Assembly: GCA_037102815.1 (NCBI GenBank)
Contig: BTPP01000007.1
Coordinates: 2,930,520-2,994,519, forward strand
Length of the DNA: 64,000 nucleotides
DNA from: Neurospora intermedia
Lineage: Eukaryota > Ascomycota > Sordariomycetes > Sordariales > Sordariaceae
Direction: 5' to 3'
The position numbers and the translations under genes are program-made. The notes beneath the pieces were generated by a model. The model worked only from the letters and a program-made list of their open reading frames with translations, was not told the DNA's origin and ran no database searches. This document shows positions 11,171 to 22,619 of this stretch, one piece after another; positions within the stretch are counted from its first letter, which is position 1, and every line of letters begins with the position of its first letter.

Positions 11171-12493
11171 GCCTGCCAGGCCAACGGCTCTACCCCTCAA
11201 ACCAATAAAATGAACGGCTTGAGCTTAACCAAACATTAATCAGCTCCCCAACCAACTTATGATATCAGTCAACAAAATCGTCCCTCTTTCGCAACTTCCG
11301 TTCTTTCATCTTTGCCGACGCCGTGTCGTATTTCACGGTGTGGTCTAAGAAGCGCGAGGTGCACCCGCTGCCGCCACAGACCGTGCACTGTCCAGATGGA
11401 GATATCACTCTCGATGCTGTTTTTCGTTGCAGTAGCACATTCGGGTTCCCAACCTTCCTCCGTCAACCACGACTTGTCCGTCCTGGTCGCACATAGCGGG
11501 AGAGACAGTTCAGGTATTGACCCATGACATGGCCTAGAACCTCATTGCGACGGGAACCCACGCTTTGAACGCTCGCCGGGATCGGGCCAGGGTTGTGGGG
11601 AGCTGCAGCTGTGATGACGGAACCTAGAGCGCACGACGGATTTTCTTTTCATATCTTGTTTATTCTTGAGGTTTCCTGCGTTAATAAGCATGGAGACGCT
11701 TTCCCCACTCATTGTGTTCATTTCGTGGCTGCCCTGTGTCGACAATCAAATGCCGGTGTCCGACACGGCGGGGAAGCCGTTCAGCTTTTACCACGACTGC
11801 CGACTGGTTCATTGCGACTGCCGACTGGTTCATTGCGACTGCCGCCACGTTCGATTACGAAATGCAACATCCTCACTTGATTGCGACCCCGAGAATACCA
11901 CCTACCTACTACAGTGACCATTTTCGTTCAGCATTACCCAGCCTCAACAATTCAACAAAGCCCTGTACGACTTGTGTACAACAGAAGACTGGAACTCGCG
12001 ACCCAGACACCGCTCCACAAGAGATATTTGGTTGCAGTACCACAAACGGTTAACGCTGGTCGTACACCGCCCTCCCTGTCCACTCAGCTGAACTCTAAAC
12101 TGTTGGCGCGTTTTTGCAGTGGCTTTCCATTTCCCCGTAATTACCCCCATTTCGATAGTCGTGTACCAGTCAGCGGCGTAAAAAAGGAGAAGCCGTCGTA
12201 ATTTTTCAGCATCCTGACGTTTCTTACGAAAATTACCGATGATCGTAAATAGCGATCGACCTCTGGGCGTAACATTGCCCCAGACTCGGAGCGGATTCGG
12301 AGCTTCCAAAAGTGATACAAGACCAACCAGTTTGTACGATCTAGGCCTAGCTTATTGATCTGCGTCAGGATGGTCGGCAAGTTCGCGACTTTACGGTCAC
12401 CGTTTCAGATGATGATATAAAAGCTTGTTCCAACTTGGCAAGCTTGGCCATCTTCGCAGTCTTCACACACGACAGAACCGCACATTTCGGAAC
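11171..12493. other. Intergenic with a short 21-bp tandem repeat
   Basis: No gene is supported. Around 11798..11850 the 21-bp unit GCGACTGCCGACTGGTTCATT occurs about 2.4 times. The right part is the likely promoter of the transporter that starts at 12494. Confidence 0.5.
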
Positions 12494-14498
12494 ATGACTT
12501 CAAACACTCATGCTTCGAATCCCGGCAAGATGGGTGAGAGGCCCTCCATTGAGAAGATGGAGAGGACCGTCTCCAACAGCGAGTACCATCGCAACATGAC
12601 GAGACGAATATTATGGAAGATGGACACAAGGTAGTTAATTCCGCCTGTTATCCATCTTTATGAATTTCTATGGGACATCGACATCATTAACCAACACAAG
12701 CACAGAGTCCTGCCTGTCCTTTCCCTCCTCTTTCTCTGCTCGTTCCTCGATCGAGCCAACGTCGGCAACGCCAGGATTATCGGTCTCGAAAAGGATCTTA
12801 ACCTCTCCAATACCCAGTACACTCAGGGTCTGGCAGTCTTCTATGCCACATACATTGCGAGGTACACCACCGCCGCTTACAACCAACACAGGCCTATATT
12901 GGTTCATTACTAACGTTCCACCAGTGAACTTCCGAGCAATCTGCTCCTCAAGAAAGTTACGCCCAAGATCTGGCTGCCCCTTCTCACCATGGTCTGGGGC
13001 GTTATCACCATGTGCTTAGGGTTCGTAAAGAACGTTGGAAGCTTCATCGGCGTGCGAGCCCTGTTGGGCATCGCCGAGGGCGGCCTCTTCCCAGGGATTG
13101 TGCTCTATCTTTCCGGCCTATATACTCGCCAGGAGATGGCGCTGCGAATGGGTATCTTCTACACGGCTGCCTCTTTGTCGGGTGCATTCGGTGGTCTTTT
13201 AGCGCGGGGGCTTTCTGCTATTGGTCCACGTGGTGGGTTGGAGGGCTGGAGATGGATTTTCATCATCGAAGGGTTGATGGTGAGTTCAACCCCAAACACC
13301 TGTGCAAGCTGTGTGGAGGGCGAGACTAAAACTATGATGTCTTCAGACCATACTGGCCGGTCTAGTGGCATATCTCCTGCTTCCAACCAGTGTAACCACT
13401 GCTCCTTACCTGACCGAGGAGGAGAAGGAATACGCTGCGAGGAGGCTTCAAGGAGACACTGGCGCAGATACCGCGAATAGGACCAGGTAAGGCAGCGGAC
13501 AAAACGTATGGGTAGTGATCCTCAGCTAACTGGTCTCGCCTTGCAGTCCCGTTTTGGAACGAGAGGAGAGGTTCAGGTGGTCTGAAGTTCGCCGTGGCGT
13601 CTTCAACCTTCAAGTTTGGCTAACAGCTACCGCGTATTTTTCCCTTGGGGCTGGGCTTTACAGCTTTGGTCTCTTTGTAGGTTTGCCGTGCGCTCCGCGC
13701 TTTGCATCTTTTCAAGACCAGGATTACTGACATACCTCAGCTCCCAACCATTCTCAACGATCTGAAGATCACATCCAACCCCAACCAGACCCAACTGTGG
13801 TCGGTTATCCCATACGCAGTTGCCACCCCAGTCACAGGTCCGTTCCGTAGAAATCCTTTTGGTTCATGTTCAACTGACAGCTGACACAAACGAGTAGTTC
13901 TCATTGCATTTGCCTCTGATCGCCTCAAACTCAGGGGCGTCATGATGCTCTTCACTCTTCCCATTGCCATCATTGGCTACGCCGTTATTGCCAATGTCGC
14001 CTCTGCCCATGTTCGCTTTGCTATGACATCCTTGATGGCGATCGGCATGTACAGCAGCGTACCATGCATTCTCGTTTGGAACACCAACAATTCTGCTGGA
14101 CACTACAAGCGAGCTACCACTTCAGCTTTGCAACTTATCATTGGAAATGCGGGCGGTTTCGTGGCTAGTAAGTATTCGCATATACGGTATCTTATGATTC
14201 TTATCTGAGTTTTTCCACTGACCAAGGCTCATCTCAGCTTTTGTTTATCCCCGAAAGGATGCACCGTTGTATCACAGAGGGCACACGATCCTCCTTGGCC
14301 TGCTGGTATATGCTTGGTTTGCGTAAGTGCTGGTTGCGCGGTTGGGCAGGTAGAAGAGCACGCTTGCTAACGCTTTGCAGGGTCCTCGCAAATGTGCTTT
14401 GGTGCAACAAAATCAACAAGGACAAAGCCGCTGGGAAGTATGAGAAATACGATGGCTGTGGGGACGACAGAGACCCAGCTTTCAAGATGATCCTATGA
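12494..14498 (+). CDS. MFS transporter, DAL5/allantoate permease-like (ACS family)
   Basis: Nine exons were reconstructed: 12494..12630, 12706..12861, 12925..13279, 13347..13486, 13547..13676, 13741..13837, 13898..14167, 14238..14322 and 14381..14498. They give 495 residues with every phase consistent. The protein is a 12-helix major facilitator of the anion:cation symporter group that includes yeast DAL5 and TNA1. Hallmarks are the N-terminal K-M-D-T-R-V-L-P, LDRANVGNARIIG after helix 1, Q-G-L-A-V-F-Y-A-T-Y-I, G-I-A-E-G-G-L-F-P-G-I, Y-P-R-K-D-A-P-L-Y in the C half, and a Lys/Asp-rich cytoplasmic tail. It should import a small organic anion or nitrogen compound at the plasma membrane; the substrate cannot be read from sequence. 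Introns are 60-75 nt with clear branch sites. The first intron uses the second of two nearby AGs (CACAG at 12705). Confidence 0.9.
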
Positions 14499-14781
14499 AG
14501 CGCTTTCGTATCACCCTATCAGTACTAATAAATGAGTAATTCGTGCATTTTCAGGCGTAAAATCGATAATATGTATCGGTTTGCCAACAGACTGCGGTCA
14601 GTCACCATCCATTGAATGTAACCTGCAAGGGCAGACGCTTTTCCTGACCGTCATTCTGTTCTATACTTGACCTTTTCGTCCAGCCGGCCACTTCCTCTTC
14701 GCCACCAACCCCCAATAGATACGGCTTCTCCGTGCCCTTAGCGAAGATTTGCGACTGTGTTTCCCTGCTTCCATATCGTAG

Positions 14782-15168
14782 TTCTCTATCCGTGACGCCT
14801 GGAAACACACCCACCCGCCTGACACTGATCTCAACCTCGGCTCATACCTTCAAGATGTCATCACGCGCACTTATTACTTCTCCTTGCACCACTTCACCTC
14901 TGACATTGGCCGAGCCTACGCGGCAAAGCAAAACGGCCAAAATCCCTACACCATTCCCTTTCGCTCAGCGCCGCTGGTCACTCGGGAAGGCAGAGTACCA
15001 GTCAATACTTATCAGGAGGAGGCAGTGATTACCGTTTATGGCAAACGTGGTGGGGCCGTGGGGGTGCCCGCGAGGCATAACGAGTTGTTGGAGGCGGTGC
15101 AGAGGGTGCCGAGATGGAAAGAATGGAAGGGTTATGAAGGTCGCTGTTCGCAGGAGGATGTTTGCTGA
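14782..15168 (+). CDS. Unidentified coding-like segment, probable 3' exon or relic
   Basis: A frame open for 129 codons runs from just after a CGTAG (possible acceptor) at 14781 to a TGA at 15168. Its sequence is protein-like: an N-terminal T-Y-Y-F-S-L-H-H-F-T-S-D-I-G-R-A-Y segment, then R-E-G-R-V-P-V-N-T-Y-Q-E-E-A and W-K-E-W-K-G-Y. The first in-frame ATG is not near the upstream end and no convincing upstream exon was found. It may be the last exon of a gene whose 5' part is eroded between 14610 and 14781. I do not recognise the family. Confidence 0.35.
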   Translation, partial: FSIRDAWKHTHPPDTDLNLGSYLQDVITRTYYFSLHHFTSDIGRAYAAKQNGQNPYTIPFRSAPLVTREGRVPVNTYQEEAVITVYGKRGGAVGVPARHNELLEAVQRVPRWKEWKGYEGRCSQEDVC

Positions 15169-15334
15169 GGGAGAGAGTGGACGGTAAGGAGGGACTTTCT
15201 GTTGAGACCCATAGGGGAAGAAGCTCAATCAAAAAAGATGGTAGGTAGGTAGAGAGAGATACACCAAAAAACTCGGGACAAGGCGTCATCGATAGAGGTT
15301 GTATGAAAACAGAAAAGAAAAAAAAACAAAAGAT

Positions 15335-15423
15335 TGCGGTTTGTGTGGATCGAACACACGACCTTCAGATTCATGAGTGAAGTGGACTTCAGTCTGACGC
15401 TCTCCCAACTGAGCTAAACCCGC
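15335..15423 (-). tRNA. tRNA-Phe (GAA) with 16-nt intron
   Basis: The reverse complement folds as a complete cloverleaf: acceptor GCGGGTT pairing with AACCGC plus discriminator A, D arm GCTCAGTTGGGAGAGC, anticodon loop C-T-G-A-A-G with anticodon GAA, and T arm GTGTGTTCGATCCACAC. A 16-nt intron (15371..15386) follows position 37, the canonical site for tRNA introns. The mature length is 73 nt before CCA addition. A second copy with an identical mature sequence is at 29868..29956. Confidence 0.96.
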
Positions 15424-16799
15424 TTATTGGTGGAAAGATTGCCAAACAGTTACTTATGAGGCAAGTCGCGTTGATACAACAATCGTACGTAAACAAACCC
15501 CTTTTTTCACTGCTGCCGTATCGCGGGTAGTTAGGTTGCTTGTTGAAGCCGGGAGACCACATGCCACGCTCCAGATCTTCGATGTCCTCACTTGGTTTTT
15601 GCCGGATTATGTCGTTGCAGTATAAGAAAAGAACTTTAGCATCCGCAACTATTGTGTTAAAGTTCCGCGAATCTTCTTTTCTCCTCCAGTCTTTTGCTAA
15701 ATGGGCTGGGGCTTTGATTAGCGTTAGGGATGCTGTTATATTCCACCAATTCCAGGCGACCCGAGCGCTTATAATATCACAAACGTAGCTCCATTTGCAA
15801 ATTGAAATCCACCTGAAAGACGGAAGGCACACCCTTTTGAACAAACAACAAAGCATGGCCGGCGCACATCCCTCAAGTAGTCTATGCCTTTTGCTTGCTT
15901 GGTACTTACGTTGTCTCGTTTCGGAAACAGGCCGAATTGACCACTAACACATCAGCGCACTCCTGAGTATCGCAGGTCATTCTCAAACTTGAGAGAAGGA
16001 CAAAGTAGGTGGTAGGTGAAGAAAAGTGAGGAAGTCGAAACCTCAAGCCTGTGCACAATTACCTATGTGACAGTGTAGCGCCCTGCATTGGGGAGGCTTC
16101 AGTGGGCTAGCACTAACGCTCGGAGTGGCATGGGATCCACATGGACCCGGGAGGACCAGGATGTGTAAGCGATAGTGCTGCCCCTGGATTTGGTGCCTTT
16201 AGCAGTTGCGCGCTAACAGCTCTGCATGGTGCAGTGCCTCGAAGCAGCCATCCTGGCAAACATTCGTCTGCCCGAAAATGAACTGCGATTGTACCGTAGC
16301 ATGTGTAAAGCAGAACGGCAAAGGGCTATATAGTTGTAGCGAAACATGTACAGGCAAAATTGGAACGTAGATAAGAGGGTGGCAAAATAGGTGCATGTGT
16401 GTATTGGCTGGCACATCAAGTCTCCCACTGTCATCTACCTCAGGCTTCACAAGCTGTGATCCGGAGACTTGGTACCCGTAGGCTCGAGCTGTGTAAGACT
16501 GCTACACTCGTGTGCCTATAGGATGTAACAAAATGCCAGTTGAACGCACGGCAGTGCTCACCAGCAACCGAGATTCTTGGATGGTTCTTCTACTAGTTGG
16601 AAAGATTAACACCGAGCTTTGGAGTCTAACGTCCTGGCATGTCGCTTCGTCGAGATAATGGGGAGGGATTCGGAGAATGTCGTTGCCATAACATGTCGTA
16701 GCTTGTAGAACTCGCTGAGCGTGCCATCCTAGACACCAGTTTGTTAGCTTGAAGTACAAAGGCAAGAGTAGCAGAGAAAGAATACCTGTACCCAGATTC
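15424..16799. other. Intergenic, no gene recognised
   Basis: Scattered short frames only. No second tRNA, transposon end or conserved domain was seen. The right end is the 3' flank of the gene at 16800..17513. Confidence 0.5.
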
Positions 16800-17513
16800 T
16801 CAGGTGCGATCCTCCACGCAACGGCCGTCCTTATCCTCCACCTCCTCATCTTCCCAACCACCTAGCTCAAAGCCGACACCATCGAAGCCCTCCCATCCCT
16901 CGTCCGTAGCTGCACCCACACAAGAAACCACATACATCCACCGTCTCTCGTCCTCGGGAAAGTCCACGCCTCCAGTAGCAACGCACAACCGCTCCGACTT
17001 GGCCGAGTTGACATCAACAATATACGCAATCACCCTCTCAACCTGCGAAACATGGCAAACAGCCGCATACGTTCCATCGCGACCCAACAGACTGACAAAG
17101 CTCTGGGGCCCAATGCGCAGCTTGTTCGACGGAGGCACGACGTTGCCTTGGTGGTTCTTCACCCAAACTTGTTGCGCAGGGAGCCAGACCACGGGCTCAT
17201 CGGCGGCGGTTCCAGTGGCAGCAGGAACGGATGGGGAAGAGAATTTGTTGTCTCTGAGAAGGAAGCGACTGTATCGACGGCGCGAGGGAGGCGAGATGAC
17301 GTAGCGGGAGCGGCCCGGTGGGATAGTTGGGAGGGGGTTTGTGGCGTGGGGTGAGGGAGCTTCGTAGCGGAGCAGGCGAGCGGCCATTCTGGACTTGATC
17401 TCGGGGGTTACGGTAATGTTAATGCCGATGTAGTTAACGCAGCCGTCGGCAAGGAAGCTGATGGAGGGGAGGGGCTCTCGGGCGGCTTCAGCCATATTGA
17501 TGGCGGCCGACAT
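16800..17513 (-). CDS. Hypothetical protein, single exon
   Basis: An uninterrupted 237-residue minus-strand frame starts MSAAINMAEAAREPLPSI. It has a basic, Pro-rich middle (P-P-S-R-R-R-Y-S-R-F-L-L-R-D-N) and a second half with W-V-K-N-H-Q-G-N-V-V-P-P-S-N-K-L. It ends in a very acidic tail (G-G-W-E-D-E-E-V-E-D-K-D). There is no signal peptide or clear membrane helix. GC-rich third positions and an even amino-acid composition argue that it is real. I do not recognise the family. The first ATG is used; a second Met lies six codons in. Confidence 0.68.
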   Translation of the reverse strand: MSAAINMAEAAREPLPSISFLADGCVNYIGINITVTPEIKSRMAARLLRYEAPSPHATNPLPTIPPGRSRYVISPPSRRRYSRFLLRDNKFSSPSVPAATGTAADEPVVWLPAQQVWVKNHQGNVVPPSNKLRIGPQSFVSLLGRDGTYAAVCHVSQVERVIAYIVDVNSAKSERLCVATGGVDFPEDERRWMYVVSCVGAATDEGWEGFDGVGFELGGWEDEEVEDKDGRCVEDRT

Positions 17514-18030
17514 TGGAATTCGTAGGCGAGATCGAATCGATGATTGATTGCGTTGCGTTGCCAGCCTTGTCTGGTTGTTTCCAGGCTTTAAATCGCGAGC
17601 AAAGGCAGAGGTGGTGGTTTAGATGCAGTTGCGTAGGTCGGCGTTGGTCGGTGAGAAAGTCGTGGGAGAGACATGCGGGACCAAGCCCAGTGAATGGGGT
17701 CATCGACCTGACGGTGTCGAAACATGCAACCTTGGATCCTGCAATGCAGGCCACCTTAGGGCGACGAGCCTGCAACACCTATGCCCGTACCTGTCCCGGC
17801 CGGATATCCGTTTGTTTTCTTCTCAAGCATGATGAACAATTACAGCAGATGAAAATACTTCAAAGTGATATTTAATCAGTGGCATCTCCACCATGTCCCC
17901 AATACTTTCTTTTCCATCCCGTTCTCCATCTCTTTAGAGTATCAACGAGACACAACCAATCATCCCTCGAGGCAATACTAGAATTTTACCCACACATCTA
18001 CCCTTTCGCCGCCTAAAGTCCACAGCCACA
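17514..18030. other. Intergenic between divergent genes
   Basis: About 0.5 kb separate the start of the minus-strand gene at 17513 from the first coiled-coil gene on the plus strand, so the interval probably carries both promoters. No further feature was recognised. Confidence 0.5.
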
Positions 18031-18900
18031 ATGGACGACTCGGACTCGGACTCGGACTCCTATATGTCTGACACGTCGATATTCGACTTTGACGAACATC
18101 GCGCTGGGCCCACCAGTAGCTCCAATACCACACCCTTCGCGCCCATGCTTATTCACGCAACGGAGGACGCACAAAAGCTCCAGAAAATGAGCTTGGAGCT
18201 TGCATCTGCAAGAATGAAAATTATGAAACTCAAGGCCGTTGGTCAAACCCAAGAGGCCGTGATTCAGAAGCTTAGAGCTACCCTTGAGGAGGAAAGAAAG
18301 AAAGAAAGAGGATAGCAACTGGCCAAGATGAGGCGCTACAGCAACACAAAGAAACCATACGGAGGTTGAGAGAGGAATATACAAAAGCAGTGACGAAAAT
18401 TGACGAGAAAGAGCACGCCAACTCAGTCATGACTGCTCTCAGATTGGAGGTTGCGGGGTTGCGAACGTCCCTAGATTTGACTGAACAGCACCGCGATAAG
18501 GCTGTGAGCAACAACCTCGACCTTCAGCAGCGTCTGGAAGCAATAGAAGAGGACGTGTCTTGCATGAGTGAGCTACTGCAAGCTAACGAAGATTCTCAGG
18601 TGGTCTTTGGCGGCGCACCGACGCAAAATCGAAAAGCTATGCGGCGCAGAGAACAAGATGGCCCGTATCGAGAAGGTATTCAAGGAGTCATTCAAGAATG
18701 CCGGCACATCACTCATATCTATCAACGGCGTTTATGACTTGAAAGGGTCACTTCAGCTGTTACTTGAAAGGGACAAATCCAGGGCCAAGGAGCTTGACGA
18801 TTCAAGAAACAATTGCTTGAGGCCAAAAATGCTAAACCACCCGAAGGAGGGAATCACGAAAGAGCAAAAAAGTGGTGGTGGATGTCTTTTGATTGGATGA
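18031..18900 (+). pseudogene. Coiled-coil cluster member 1, frameshifted
   Basis: Codons 1-95 (18031..18315) encode an acidic start, MDDSDSDSDSYMSD, followed by the beginning of a coiled coil (K-L-Q-K-M-S-L-E-L-A-S-A-R-M-K). The frame then stops at TAG inside or just after an AAAG microsatellite at 18293..18309. Coiled-coil sequence continues in the -1 frame (18303 to about 18600: R-L-R-E-E-Y-T-K-A-V and on). It returns to the original frame near 18600 (H-R-R-K-I-E-K-L) and ends at 18900. No intron fits either switch. Expansion or contraction of the tetranucleotide run would explain the first frameshift. It is the first of five same-strand genes with related architecture. Confidence 0.62.
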
Positions 18901-19126
18901 AGATATAGAGATCTGGCGAGGAAAGAAGACAGAGTGGGCGGTCATTACTCCTGATTCTAAGTGGACAGGGGCATCATCGATCTGAAACGGAAGGCATAAG
19001 GGTAGTGCGTGGGATGGTCAATTGTGCCTTCCCTCTTCTTCCACACATCAAATCTAAGACTAGCACACCCACCAAAATCCAAGCCCTAACACAATTCCTC
19101 GCACACTCCAACTTTCTCACCATTCC

Positions 19127-19942
19127 ATGAGTCCATTCAGCCAAAGGTCAGCAACCAAACCCAACCTTGAGGCCACAAATCATCTTACAATGTCCGCACA
19201 ATCCCCCAAGCGCTCCACGCAGCCAATGCAGCCCGACCAGGCCCCAGCCTCACAAGCCCACGCTGACCAAGGCCCTGCCAAACGCAAGGCAATGGAACAA
19301 CCTCAAGACGGCCGGCGTCCAGCACGACCCGGTACTCTTCCCTTCATGTGGAACCTACCTACCACACCTTCTCTCCCCATCTTCAACGCCGATTCGACTC
19401 CCGTCATGTCTGATGACGAGTATGAACACGAACTTGAGCTCGAGAACGACGAGATCATAGACGAACTTCAGGAGGCCCAGGAGCAGCTGCATGAAGCAAA
19501 GAAGAAGATTGCTGCCCTTGAGAAACGTTTGAGGACCTACCAAGTCATTGTTCTCCCGATGGACTACAAGACCACAGAAACTGCCGAGGAGTCTGAAAAC
19601 GAAAAGAGTACACCTGAGCGTGAGGCGGAGGCTCTCAAGGCCATGTACGAAGAGAAAGAGGAGGACAACCACAAGGACGATGACGAGGACAAGATTGAGA
19701 CCTTCCGTGCGGTCTTGAAGGATATCGAATGGGCAGTGGAGGAACATCACAGACTCGTGGATCAGGCCCTCAAGGAGATTGAGAGTGGGCGCACTGGACC
19801 GGCGGGCAGATGTGATGGCTACAAGCCAGGGCAACTTCCCCTGTATATATTGGACAAGTCTCAATGCACCCTTGGGGTCGATGTTTATGTGCTGAAGGAC
19901 CTCTTTGAAGAGATTGCGGAGGAGGTAGGGCTTAGGGAGTAG
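19127..19942 (+). CDS. Coiled-coil cluster member 2
   Basis: A single-exon frame of 271 residues. A Pro/Ala/Gln-rich, probably disordered N-terminus (about 1-100) is followed by a coiled coil (E-L-Q-E-A-Q-E-Q-L-H-E-A-K-K-K-I-A-A-L-E-K-R-L), an acidic hinge (K-E-E-D-N-H-K-D-D-D-E-D-K), and a C-terminal helical module that starts F-R-A-V-L-K-D-I-E. A second in-frame ATG at 19190, with better context (ACAATGTC), may be the true start and gives 250 residues. No signal peptide, membrane helix or enzyme motif is present. The order (disordered start, coiled coil, C-terminal module) matches its neighbours. Its role is unknown. Confidence 0.75.
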   Translation: MSPFSQRSATKPNLEATNHLTMSAQSPKRSTQPMQPDQAPASQAHADQGPAKRKAMEQPQDGRRPARPGTLPFMWNLPTTPSLPIFNADSTPVMSDDEYEHELELENDEIIDELQEAQEQLHEAKKKIAALEKRLRTYQVIVLPMDYKTTETAEESENEKSTPEREAEALKAMYEEKEEDNHKDDDEDKIETFRAVLKDIEWAVEEHHRLVDQALKEIESGRTGPAGRCDGYKPGQLPLYILDKSQCTLGVDVYVLKDLFEEIAEEVGLRE

Positions 19943-20400
19943 TTTGTCATGCTATGGTCTGGCCTGTGTTCCTGGGAGAGGAGGTCTGCTGTTAGAGGCA
20001 TCAAAACACCTCGACAAGCTGACATGCTTGTAGGTCACTCGTTCACAATTCTTATCTTTCCATGTAATTCGATTGATGTGGGAGGTGTATTTTACTGTAA
20101 CTTAGAGACGCGATGTCAAATTTTGGAGAAACGCGAGTGTGTGTATCCCGCGACACGTTCCTTTCCTTCATACCAATTTCAGCTTGCGAAAATCCAAGCT
20201 CCAGCAACACCTTTCTCAGTTGATCCTCGGGTTCGAACGCCTATGCGATCTTCAAAGCCGGGCTAGCGCGACCATTTGCTCATTTTGTAAGTTCAAGTGA
20301 AGTAAACCAATTCCGCGTTTCACAATAACGGGATGGACAGCTTTACTGATGTGACACGCTCTCGACAGGTACAATCCTCCGTTGGTAAATCCACATCGCA

Positions 20401-21072
20401 ATGGCGCGCAACGATCCTGCTATACAAGACGACACGCCGAACAACAGCAGCACTCAAATGCAACTTATATCTGCTTCAGCTGTGCCTACTCACCCTGCCC
20501 TTACCTCAATCCCGTTGCCGCACCTGGGCGACTTCATCAACAAGCTGGTTGATGACGCCTACAAGTTCCAGAACCTGAGTGTTGAACTTGATCAGACCAA
20601 GGAGAAGTTGCGCGAGGCGGAGAATAGGATTGCTGAGCTAGCGATCGACGACCAAACCATACAGGAAGATTTAAAAAACGTCAGAGAGCTTCTCGGCGTT
20701 GCCAGGGATGACGAAAGTTCTGCCAAGATCCAGCTGAGGGTTTACGAGGACTCGGTGAAGTCCCTCGAGGCTACTTTGAGAGGCATGGATTCTGCTTTAC
20801 GAGACATGGGCACGACTTTGAACGGATCCATTCCCAGATCAAAGATCGCGAACTACCGATCCATCCTCGACAAGATTCACCAATGCCACATGGAGAACAC
20901 GCTTGCTGTCAGTTCGATTCTCACTTATGACACAGAGAGGCGCAACAACCCTAGAGTTAACGAGCAGGTTAACAAATTGAACGAAGCGACTTGTGATATC
21001 ACTTCCCACTTCAACGCCCTGTATGACGCTTTTGAGTCCGACCTCACGGAAGGCAGCATCTCCAGCGTTTAG
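20401..21072 (+). CDS. Coiled-coil cluster member 3
   Basis: A single exon of 223 residues. After a disordered start comes a conserved block, LPHLGDFINKLVDDAYKFQN, shared almost word for word with member 4. It runs straight into a coiled coil (V-E-L-D-Q-T-K-E-K-L-R-E-A-E-N-R-I). The C-terminal helical module begins Y-R-S-I-L-D-K-I. No transmembrane or secretion signal is visible. The strong local match to the gene at 22620 shows that the two are paralogues made by tandem duplication. The start ATG has the context CGCAATGGC. Confidence 0.8.
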   Translation: MARNDPAIQDDTPNNSSTQMQLISASAVPTHPALTSIPLPHLGDFINKLVDDAYKFQNLSVELDQTKEKLREAENRIAELAIDDQTIQEDLKNVRELLGVARDDESSAKIQLRVYEDSVKSLEATLRGMDSALRDMGTTLNGSIPRSKIANYRSILDKIHQCHMENTLAVSSILTYDTERRNNPRVNEQVNKLNEATCDITSHFNALYDAFESDLTEGSISSV

Positions 21073-22619
21073 CCACTGTCCATGGTCAGTTCAAAGTTAG
21101 CGGCATTTCCCTGGGTTCAAACTTTGATCAGGGTAAGTTTGATTGGGTTTACACTGTTTCTCTTCGTTTCACTAACCTGTGTATGTACGCGCAGAAACGG
21201 ATTTGATCGTATGCGGACAATTCTTTCGACTATACGAACAGATCCTGAAGAAGCAAATAATGCTTTGTCCAGTGCTCGAGGTTCGTGACTTGGAATCGGG
21301 TTCGATTGCATACAGACCATGTATGATGGTAATCATATGTGACGGATGTGATGTCGGTTTATTGCAGGGATTCTAGGCACGAGAGGAGCGAGAGATGTCA
21401 TCAAGAGGTCGAGGATAATTTGCAGGTTGACCTGTGATTGTCTAGAAGTCATGTGGGTAGGTAGTTGTTTGTTCCTGTGTCTTGGCTTGGACATGTTATG
21501 GTTACTTGGTTGGAGTTGGTTTTGACATTGCAAGCTGAGTCATTTCGATGGGATAGCGAAGATACAACGTTTCATGATTTGCCACATAATCGAGCTACCT
21601 ATATCGGTAGGTTCCGTTGCCTTCTCTCAAGGTTCAGTTGGAAAGTAGAACCGAGTGAGAAGGTTCAGGTTGCGTTTCCGCTCCTTCCTTCTTGGTTCTA
21701 TTTCGCCTCCTTTTTTTTTTTTTTTTTCTTTTGGGGGGGGGGGGGGGGGGGGGGGGGCGCCCTGCTTCAAGGTTTTGCTCATCCCACCATTACCCAAACT
21801 AACCTGAAATCCAAGCACCGCACTTACATAATGATGGCAGTGGAAGGCAGCACCTCCCAGATAATGGAAACTTCCATAACTTGACAAAGCTTCAGCGCAC
21901 TCCAAGCCAAGATTGCGCGCATCCCACGTTTCAAGGTGTAAATTTGATTGCTTCAACCACAAACTACAGTACTACAAAACTTTGTATGTGAGAAGGTCTA
22001 TGCTATGATTGTCTTATCGGTACGTGGTTTCACTTGGCTTGATACCCGGAATTGCATTCGCCGCACAAGCTTCTGCAAACACACGGCCACAACCAAGCCT
22101 TTGAAAATGATATAAATGGCAAGCTGGTCCCAGTTAGTAGAGGCCTGCTTGTAAATACTGTAGATTTTGCTTTACGTATACGAAGTCGAAATGTGGTCTG
22201 AAATGGTCCCCGACGTCTCAGGACGCAGGGTGCGCGGATGTTAGGCTCAGGGTGCGCTGAGGTTCTTTCGTAAATATCACTGAAACTGTTTTGTCATTTC
22301 ACCCTCCTCCGAGTGTAATTTTCACAGGTTGACATGGACATGTTACTTAGTCATCTTACACCCTGAGGCACAACCTGCTGGGTCAATTTTCCCATTCACT
22401 GGGCTTTCCATTCACCGTGGCTCCCTTCCGGTACTTACCTTTTCGCCGCAGCCCTGGTTTCTCAGTCCTCTTCCCTCACCTCCACAGAACGAACCAAGCC
22501 CTTCTCTGTCGTCGGCTTCCCACCCCTGTCACGCGCAACACTTCAGAGCATCGCGACAAGCACGATCTAGGCTCCGCACTTTCCATTTCGAATTTTCGAC
22601 AGTTACCAACCAACCCACC
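21073..22619. other. Intergenic with T/G homopolymer tract
   Basis: No gene is supported. A run of 17 T (21711..21727), then CTTTT, then a run of 25 G (21733..21757) is the only striking feature. The last 300 bp are the 5' flank of the next coiled-coil gene; its reading frame extends upstream without a better start. Confidence 0.55.

Noticed and set aside
10690-11200. Two overlapping ~165-codon minus-strand frames rich in Phe/Leu/Ser and Gly
   Set aside because: They read through the polypurine tract and the C run of the inverted-repeat element and are low-complexity artefacts.
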